NCBI RefSeq assembly: GCF_013131805.1
Contig: NZ_JABJRC010000005.1
Span: 477,256 to 541,255, forward strand
DNA from: Kribbella sandramycini
GTDB taxonomy: Bacteria; Actinomycetota; Actinomycetes; Propionibacteriales; Kribbellaceae
Length of the DNA stretch: 64,000 nucleotides
Reading direction: 5' to 3'
Of this stretch, positions 59,607 through 64,000 are shown in pieces. The translations under genes and the position numbers were made by a program. Position 1 is the stretch's first letter; every line of letters starts with the position of its first letter. The notes under the pieces were generated by a model. The model saw only the letters and a list, made by a program, of their open reading frames with translations, did no database searches and was not told where the DNA came from.

Positions 59607-60517
59607 CGAGGACCAATGTTTCGTAGATCACGGGCCGCGCGAGCTTTCGCGGCGATGGCGCTTTCAAACTGCGACCGTTGTACCACAGCCCGCAAATAAT
59701 CCAAACCCTCTCGTTTCCGCAGACCAGACATGATGGCATTGCAGAATTCGTCACCATGAGTGTCACACCAGCCAGCCTTCAGTAACCTTCCCTGCGCTTC
59801 CGGCTCATCTTCCGGCAGGTTCTCTATCTCAGTGTTCTCCCAGATCCCAGTACTGGGCCCGTCGGGACACCCGCAACTAATAGCAAGGTAATCGTTCTTC
59901 TCGATCCGGTCCCATACGGTCCCAGTGACAATTACTTGTTCTCGCTCGGCAGTCTGCGCCGCCTTGGCCGCATAGTTCACCGGCTTACCCGCCCACACCG
60001 GCTCTTGCTCATTCGGGTTTCGCGGCGTACCTACTCGCTTTACAAGCAGACGGCCTTCGGCGACTCCAACCTTGAATCCGGTCGTAGGACTATCAGGCCA
60101 CTTCTTCTCAAGTCGTTCCGAAAATTTCTCCGAGAACGTACGGACCGTAACTGCCGCACACATCGCACGCTCAAAATTAAGATCACCCCAGAAGAGAGCA
60201 AAGGCGCCATCACCCTGAATGGCGATGAAGTCAGCCTCAAATTGATTGAAGACCTTGACGACATTGCCGGTGCCCGCCTGATAGATACTTGCCGTTGATG
60301 AAGCCCTTTTGCCAGTCCCCAGCTTGGTCGAGCCTTTCAGGTCAGCAACTACCGCAAATACCTCCGAAACCTTGAACCATCGCCTAGCTTCAATCGGCAA
60401 CTCGGATATATCTAGCGTCTTACCCTTATCCACAACCTCCGGCATACTAGCGATTTCGTCACGCACACTCTCATCAATTTCTTTGAGCATGCCTTCGAGA
60501 TCGACGATCTCCCCCAT
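59603..60517 (-). CDS. pycC: Pycsar pyrimidine nucleotide cyclase PycC
   Basis: 304 residues from ATG 60517, with AGGGGGG five bases upstream (ATG 60520 is the alternative). Class III cyclase fold: FAVVADLKGSTKLG (metal Asp59), ADFIAIQGDGAFALFWG (second Asp103), FKVGVAEGRLLVKRVG, WAGKPVNYAAKAAQTA (Asn181, with Lys where many cyclases have Arg) and VIVTGTVWDRI. WAGKPVN and the effector partner identify the Pycsar type rather than an adenylate cyclase; whether it makes cCMP or cUMP cannot be read safely. Signals to the overlapping pycTM gene. Confidence 0.82.
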   Translation of the reverse strand: MGEIVDLEGMLKEIDESVRDEIASMPEVVDKGKTLDISELPIEARRWFKVSEVFAVVADLKGSTKLGTGKRASSTASIYQAGTGNVVKVFNQFEADFIAIQGDGAFALFWGDLNFERAMCAAVTVRTFSEKFSERLEKKWPDSPTTGFKVGVAEGRLLVKRVGTPRNPNEQEPVWAGKPVNYAAKAAQTAEREQVIVTGTVWDRIEKNDYLAISCGCPDGPSTGIWENTEIENLPEDEPEAQGRLLKAGWCDTHGDEFCNAIMSGLRKREGLDYLRAVVQRSQFESAIAAKARAARDLRNIGPR

Positions 60518-60749
60518 CATTGCCCCCCTGGCAATCGAATCCGCGCAACGTCCCCATTTACTCGCACGGCGTATGAAGCTGCTAGCCAAGCTGCTACGGA
60601 CGAGTACGTCCAGAGCCTGGTGACTCTAAGTACATAACCGTCCGGTCACAGATCTGGGTCAGACCTACGCTTCAGGGGCCAGCCCGCGCCGCCGTCCGGG
60701 GACGCGGCGTGCCGCCTAGCAGACGCCCCTCTAGCTCACGCCAAGTGGA

Positions 60750-61301
60750 ATGATTCGTCTCATGTCTGCGCTGCTAGAGGCTCTGAAGGACTTCGCCGCC
60801 CCGATCGCCGCGCTTGCCGGCGCAACGATCGGTTACGGCGGCGGCATGCGTAAGGATCGCGAATCTCGGTACCACCAGCGCGTTGAGCACTTGTACCAGG
60901 ACATGCTGACCGACCTCGCCACCGACCACACCGATCTCATGCAGCATTTCGGTGGGCGGCTTCTCTCAGATGAGGTCGTTGAGTATGACCCCCGCGCCCG
61001 GAGGGACATCCACTCAAGAGCTGAGATTTTCGCAGCCCCGGAGGTGTTCACCGCATGGGAGGCCGCATACAAACCGCTCCGTGGGATCAGGTTGGCACTC
61101 CGTCTGAAGAGCAACAAGACGTCCGTCGGCGACATTGACGAAGCTGTTGAACTCTACTATGCAGCCCGAACGCGACTGGTGCGGTCGATGCGCGAAGACC
61201 TAAGAGTTCGCGGGACCCGAGGACCGCTACGCCGATGGGCGCACGCCTTGAGACCCCGCCTGCGCTGGCGACGGCGACCCGCCCAGATTGGCAGCGAATG
61301 A
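60750..61301 (+). CDS. Hypothetical membrane-anchored protein at right end of AICE
   Basis: 183 residues, ATG 60750 (or 60762). An N-terminal hydrophobic segment (APIAALAGATIGYGGGM) precedes a helical, charged body (RVEHLYQDMLTDLATDHTDLMQHF) and a very basic C-terminus (RWAHALRPRLRWRRRPAQ). No family recognised. Divergent from the Pycsar operon; the 230-bp gap between them (60518-60749) has no other gene and should hold both promoters. Confidence 0.6.
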   Translation: MIRLMSALLEALKDFAAPIAALAGATIGYGGGMRKDRESRYHQRVEHLYQDMLTDLATDHTDLMQHFGGRLLSDEVVEYDPRARRDIHSRAEIFAAPEVFTAWEAAYKPLRGIRLALRLKSNKTSVGDIDEAVELYYAARTRLVRSMREDLRVRGTRGPLRRWAHALRPRLRWRRRPAQIGSE

Positions 61302-61320
61302 CCGCAACCAGTACCGCAAC
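61301..61320 (+). repeat. Subterminal 20-bp repeat, right copy
   Basis: Identical to 45832-45851, same orientation, ending 85 bp before attR. Confidence 0.6.
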
Positions 61321-61405
61321 AGCCTCCGACAGATAGGGGCTGCCGCCGCGGTCGGGCACCCACCATTCTGCGACGAGGCCAAGCGCGCTCCGGCCCGCTG
61401 TCGAA

Positions 61406-61452
61406 CTGAAAAGCGGAAGGTCGGCGGTTCGAGACCGCCCCTGACCACCACA
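61406..61452 (+). repeat. attR, 47-bp direct repeat (tRNA-Phe 3' half)
   Basis: Second copy of the attachment core; a tRNA fragment lacking the 5' half, hence not functional. Confidence 0.95.
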
Positions 61453-61455
61453 CCA

Positions 61456-61483
61456 CCCTCTCCCTAGTCGGAGAGGGTTTTTT
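61456..61483 (+). terminator. Native tRNA-Phe terminator displaced by the element
   Basis: CCCTCTCC-ctagtc-GGAGAGGG followed by TTTTTT, 4 bp after attR. In an empty site it would directly follow tRNA-Phe. Confidence 0.8.
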
Positions 61484-61583
61484 GTTGCCCTTTGGGCGTT
61501 GGTTGGTGGTCGGGGCGTGGGCTGGGTTGGGGCGTGGGGGTTTACGGTCGGTGGAGGGTTGGCGGCCGGCGGGAGGGGTTGTT

Positions 61584-62381
61584 GTGTTGGAGATGGTGGG
61601 GGTTGGGGTTTGGGTTCATGGGAGTGGGTTGTTGGGGAACAACTCGGTGGTGGTGGCGGGGGTGGGTGGGGGGTTGGTGGTTGATGCGGGGGTTACGGAT
61701 GGGGAGATGGGGTGTTTGGCGGAGGATTTGCGGGGGTTGGGGGTTCGGGTGGGGGCTGGGTTTGCTACGCATCCGGATTGGGATCATGTGTTGTGGCATG
61801 AGGGGTTGGGGGATGTGCCTCGGTATGGGACTGCGGGGTGTGCGGAGTTCATGCGGGAGGTGCGGGGTGCGGTGGGGTGGCGGGATCGAGTTCTGGAGGG
61901 GTTGCCGCCGGAGATCGCGGGTGAGATGTCGTTGGAGCTGTACGGGGTGATCACCGAGGCTCCTGGTGGGGAGTTGCCTTGGGAGGGGGTGCGGGTGGTT
62001 GAGCATCCTGGGCATGCGGTGGGGCATGCGGCGTTGGTGGTTGAGGAGAGTGGGGTGTTGGTGGCGGGGGACATGCTCTCGGATGTCTTTGTGCCGATGC
62101 TCGATTTCGCTCGGGATCCGGTGGAGGACTACCTGGCCGGGTTGCGGGTGCTTGAAGGGGTGGTGGACGACGTTGACGTCGTCGTACCGGGGCACGGGTC
62201 GGTCGGGCGGGGTGGTGAGGTGCGGGAGCGGATCGAGCGGGACCGGGCGTACGTCGAGGCTTTGCGGGATGGGCGCGACCCGCGGGATCGGCGGGTGACG
62301 GATCCGCCGGAGGGATGGGAGTGGACGCGCGATATTCATGCTGGGCAGGTGCGTCAGTGGGCGGCCCGGGCGTCGGGCTAG
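61584..62381 (+). CDS. Metallo-beta-lactamase-fold hydrolase
   Basis: About 265 residues; GTG 61584 is favoured because of GGAGG seven bases upstream, with TTG 61587 and ATG 61593 as alternatives. MBL motifs: FATHPDWDHVLWH (HxDxDH variant with Asp in place of the second His), HPGHAVGHAAL, LVAGDMLSD and VVVPGHGS. Substrate unknown. The first 200 codons are strikingly G/T-rich on the coding strand. Confidence 0.82.
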   Translation: MLEMVGVGVWVHGSGLLGNNSVVVAGVGGGLVVDAGVTDGEMGCLAEDLRGLGVRVGAGFATHPDWDHVLWHEGLGDVPRYGTAGCAEFMREVRGAVGWRDRVLEGLPPEIAGEMSLELYGVITEAPGGELPWEGVRVVEHPGHAVGHAALVVEESGVLVAGDMLSDVFVPMLDFARDPVEDYLAGLRVLEGVVDDVDVVVPGHGSVGRGGEVRERIERDRAYVEALRDGRDPRDRRVTDPPEGWEWTRDIHAGQVRQWAARASG

Positions 62382-62390
62382 CGTGCGGGT

Positions 62391-62885
62391 ATGTATCTGC
62401 TGGAGTCCGATGGGCGTAGCGATGAGGGGTTTGCGGCTTACCGCGAGTACGTCGCGGCCAACGCTGAGCGGTTTCCGGCTGGGGCGCTGAGTTTGGCGCA
62501 GTCCGATTGGTACTACGGGTCGCACGACCATCGCAGTCCGCATGATGCGCGGCTGGAGACGATGTCGTTGGCTGAGCAGCCCGGCCCAGGCGAAGCGCAC
62601 TGGCAGAATCGGCTGACCTCGTTGGAGGTGACGCTGCGCGGGGCGTACGACGACGGCCACATCCGGCTGCGCTATCCGGCCGTCCACTCGTATCGGTTGG
62701 ACGGCTTCGCGTTGCGCGGCGGGCACACCGACTGGCGGTACGACGAGCTGCGCCTCGACGAGGACGGCCGGCTCGTCCACGAGATCGAGTGGTGCGGTAT
62801 GCGGGACACCGCCCGCTGGCTGATCGTTGCCGACGACATCGAACTCTGCTGGCGCCCCGACGTCGAGGCCGGTACGGCGTTATAG
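62391..62885 (+). CDS. Hypothetical protein
   Basis: 164 residues starting MYLLESDGRSDEGFAAYREYV. WYYGSHDHRSPHDARLE, TSLEVTLRGAYDDGHIRLRYPAVHSYRLDG and EIEWCGMRDTARWLIVADD suggest a compact beta-rich protein. It follows the MBL gene by 9 bp. No family assigned. Confidence 0.6.
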   Translation: MYLLESDGRSDEGFAAYREYVAANAERFPAGALSLAQSDWYYGSHDHRSPHDARLETMSLAEQPGPGEAHWQNRLTSLEVTLRGAYDDGHIRLRYPAVHSYRLDGFALRGGHTDWRYDELRLDEDGRLVHEIEWCGMRDTARWLIVADDIELCWRPDVEAGTAL

Positions 62886-62893
62886 GTATTCCT

Positions 62894-63337
62894 TTGCGGG
62901 GTAATGGGAATTGGTCTTTGGGTGGGTGGAATTCGCGGCGTCCGGACGAACAGCTTCGGGATATGGGGGTTGGGGCGCCGTTCGAGACTGCGGCTCAGGT
63001 TCGGGCGGGGCGGCTCGATGCTGCTCGGTACGGGGTGGCGCCGGGGTCGTCGTTGCCGGGGCCGGGGTTTGTGCGGATGTATGTGGTGATGGAGGTGCTG
63101 CATCGGTACGGGTACGAGGCGTTGCTGTGGGACGAGGTCGGCGTGGGGGTTTCTGATGCGGACGCCGATGAGCTCGCGCGGCTGTTGGTCGCGGCGGACG
63201 GCGGGGAGGTGGGGGCTGAGCTGGCGCTGAAGCGGTGGGTTGCTGGGGACGCGCGGTTGCGGTTGGGGTCGGCGGTGCGGCAGTTGTCGCCGTACGGGGA
63301 TCCGCCGGTGGTCGTTGAGCTGAGGACGCGACGTTAA
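62894..63337 (+). CDS. Hypothetical protein, start uncertain
   Basis: About 147 residues from a TTG at 62894 (LRGNGNWSLGGWNS); the first ATG in frame is 62963. Later sequence GPGFVRMYVVMEVLHRYGYEALLWDEVGVGVSD and AVRQLSPYGDPPVVVELRTR is coherent with a globular protein. It begins 8 bp after the previous gene. Unknown function. Confidence 0.5.
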   Translation: MRGNGNWSLGGWNSRRPDEQLRDMGVGAPFETAAQVRAGRLDAARYGVAPGSSLPGPGFVRMYVVMEVLHRYGYEALLWDEVGVGVSDADADELARLLVAADGGEVGAELALKRWVAGDARLRLGSAVRQLSPYGDPPVVVELRTRR

Positions 63338-63476
63338 GGACAGGAGGTGGTCGCGTTTGCGGGCTGGGTTTTGGTCGGCCTAGGCGTGCGAGCGGCTGTA
63401 CGTATAGGACTATGTCCTGTCGTTAGAGTCGCCAGGTGGGCGCGGCTCCCGCCTGCCGTCGCTGCCTTGAGCAACC

Positions 63477-64000
63477 TCACTCTCGTTCCATCTCTCCCCC
63501 CGACGACGCCTCGTATCCGCCGTCGTCGTATCCGCTTCCCTCCTCGGCCTCCATCGACGCCGCGATCTCCGCATCCTCCTCCGCAGCCCCGTCGTACGCC
63601 GAACCACCCCCGGGCTCGCCCTCCGGTTCTTGCTCGTGCTCGGGCTCCGGTTCTTGGTCGGGCTCAGGGTCGGGCCCGGGTTCTAGCTCGGGCCCAGGCT
63701 CGGGCTCGGGCTCCGGTTCGGGTTCCGGGTCGGACCCGGGCTCGGGGTCGGGCTCAGGTTCGAGTTCTGGATCGGGCTCGGGTTCCGGCTCGAGCCCGGA
63801 CTCAGGCTCCGGCTCAGGTTCGGGCTCCGGCTCCGGCTCCGGGTCGGGCTCGGGTTCCGGGTCGGGCTCCGGCTCCGGGTCGGGCTCCGGCTCCGGGTCG
63901 GGCTCCGGCTCCGGGTCGGGCTCCGGCTCCGGGTCGGGCTCCGGCTCCGGGTCGGGCTCCGGCTCCGGGTCGGGCTCCGGCTCCGGGTCGGGCTCCGGCT
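63477..64000 (-). CDS. Partial Pro/Glu/Asp-repeat protein, C-terminus only
   Basis: Reading the minus strand with the stop at 63477-63479 gives an uninterrupted frame to the window edge: a long EPEPDP-type repeat, then HEQEPEGEPGGG, DGAAEEDAEIAASMEAEEG and a C-terminal SSGGEMERE. The acidic Pro-rich stretch is probably an extended cell-envelope or linker region. The folded part and start are outside the window. The 140 bp between this gene and the preceding convergent one show no other gene. Confidence 0.55.
   Translation of the reverse strand, partial: PEPDPEPEPDPEPEPDPEPEPDPEPEPDPEPEPDPEPEPDPEPEPDPEPEPDPEPEPEPEPEPEPESGLEPEPEPDPELEPEPDPEPGSDPEPEPEPEPEPGPELEPGPDPEPDQEPEPEHEQEPEGEPGGGSAYDGAAEEDAEIAASMEAEEGSGYDDGGYEASSGGEMERE
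63865..64000. repeat. 18-bp tandem repeat array (GGCTCCGGCTCCGGGTCG)
   Basis: Seven exact copies from 63865 to 63990 and a partial eighth at the window end; degenerate copies extend left to about 63640. Encodes EPEPDP units on the minus strand. Confidence 0.9.

Larger units (their letters stand above)
45738..61452. mobile_element. Actinomycete integrative and conjugative element (AICE) in tRNA-Phe
   Basis: Bounded by 47-bp repeats; excision would give a circle of 15,668 bp. Contents follow AICE order: integrase and excisionase at the tRNA end, replication genes (DUF3631, prim-pol), FtsK/TraB-like translocase, SpdB-like membrane protein, small conserved AICE genes, and a GntR (KorSA-like) regulator with operators. 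The right third is cargo: restriction endonuclease and Pycsar genes. All core modules look intact, so it may still excise and transfer. Transfer as double-stranded DNA by a TraB motor is family knowledge, not shown here. Confidence 0.95.

Noticed and set aside
59603..60589. Longer cyclase start at 60589 and plain adenylate cyclase call
   Set aside because: The extra 24 residues lack conservation-like features and a ribosome site; AGGGGGG precedes 60517. The coupled DUF5706 gene favours Pycsar.
61406..61452. Possible additional tRNA-Phe gene
   Set aside because: Only the 3' half is present; it is the attR copy.
63865..64000. CRISPR-like repeats
   Set aside because: Units are contiguous 18-mers without spacers and are coding for EPEPDP.

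Overview
The window is GC-rich, densely packed bacterial DNA with actinomycete hallmarks: F420-type oxidoreductases, a polyprenol-phosphate mannose synthase, a SigB/SigF-type sigma factor, class F sortase, frequent GTG/TTG starts and ATGA-overlapping operons. The mix of secreted polysaccharide-degrading enzymes and LacI-controlled sugar loci fits Nocardioidaceae; Kribbella is my best guess, from general resemblance only.

Layout. 1-15.5 kb is ordinary chromosome: treY (cut by the window edge) and glgX, a secreted trypsin-like protease, malate synthase, an F420-type oxidoreductase with its TetR regulator, two polysaccharide/glycosyl transfer genes, an aldo/keto reductase, a LacI-controlled gene pair with two visible operators, and a PL7 alginate lyase. 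15.8-23.0 kb holds a five-gene, translationally coupled cluster (SWIM protein, DUF5691, MoxR ATPase, DUF5682, VWA protein) whose biological role is not established. 23-45 kb carries two DHA2 MFS transporters, an SDR/amidohydrolase/LysR group, a sigma factor coupled to a stand-alone LigD-type phosphoesterase, a large secreted DUF4091 glycosidase, cell-wall peptidases, a class F sortase beside a likely substrate, AlkD, a STAS protein and Ppm1, ending with tRNA-Glu, tRNA-Asp and tRNA-Phe.

45.7-61.45 kb is a complete actinomycete integrative and conjugative element (AICE) inserted in the 3' end of tRNA-Phe, bounded by a 47-bp perfect direct repeat. One long leftward operon runs from an operator-rich control region (55.8-56.0 kb) through small conserved AICE genes, an orphan Pycsar-effector-like membrane protein (DUF5706), SpdB-like and FtsK/TraB-like transfer genes, a cytosine-5 DNA methyltransferase, prim-pol and DUF3631 replication genes, excisionase and integrase. 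A GntR/KorSA-like regulator and a HAD phosphatase run rightward. Between HAD and the right end is a defence cargo: a modification-dependent-type restriction endonuclease, and a two-gene Pycsar system (nucleotide cyclase PycC plus membrane effector PycTM, overlapping ATGA), with an unknown gene facing away. Two clusters of short inverted/direct repeats (47.4 kb and 51.5 kb) are candidate replication or transfer sites.

61.45-64 kb returns to chromosome: the displaced tRNA-Phe terminator, a metallo-beta-lactamase-fold protein, two hypothetical genes, and the C-terminal end of a Pro/Glu/Asp-repeat protein encoded by an 18-bp tandem repeat that runs off the window.

Most likely 'exciting' content: the Pycsar pair together with a second DUF5706 protein embedded in the conjugation operon of the same element, and the five-gene MoxR/VWA/DUF5682/DUF5691/SWIM cluster.
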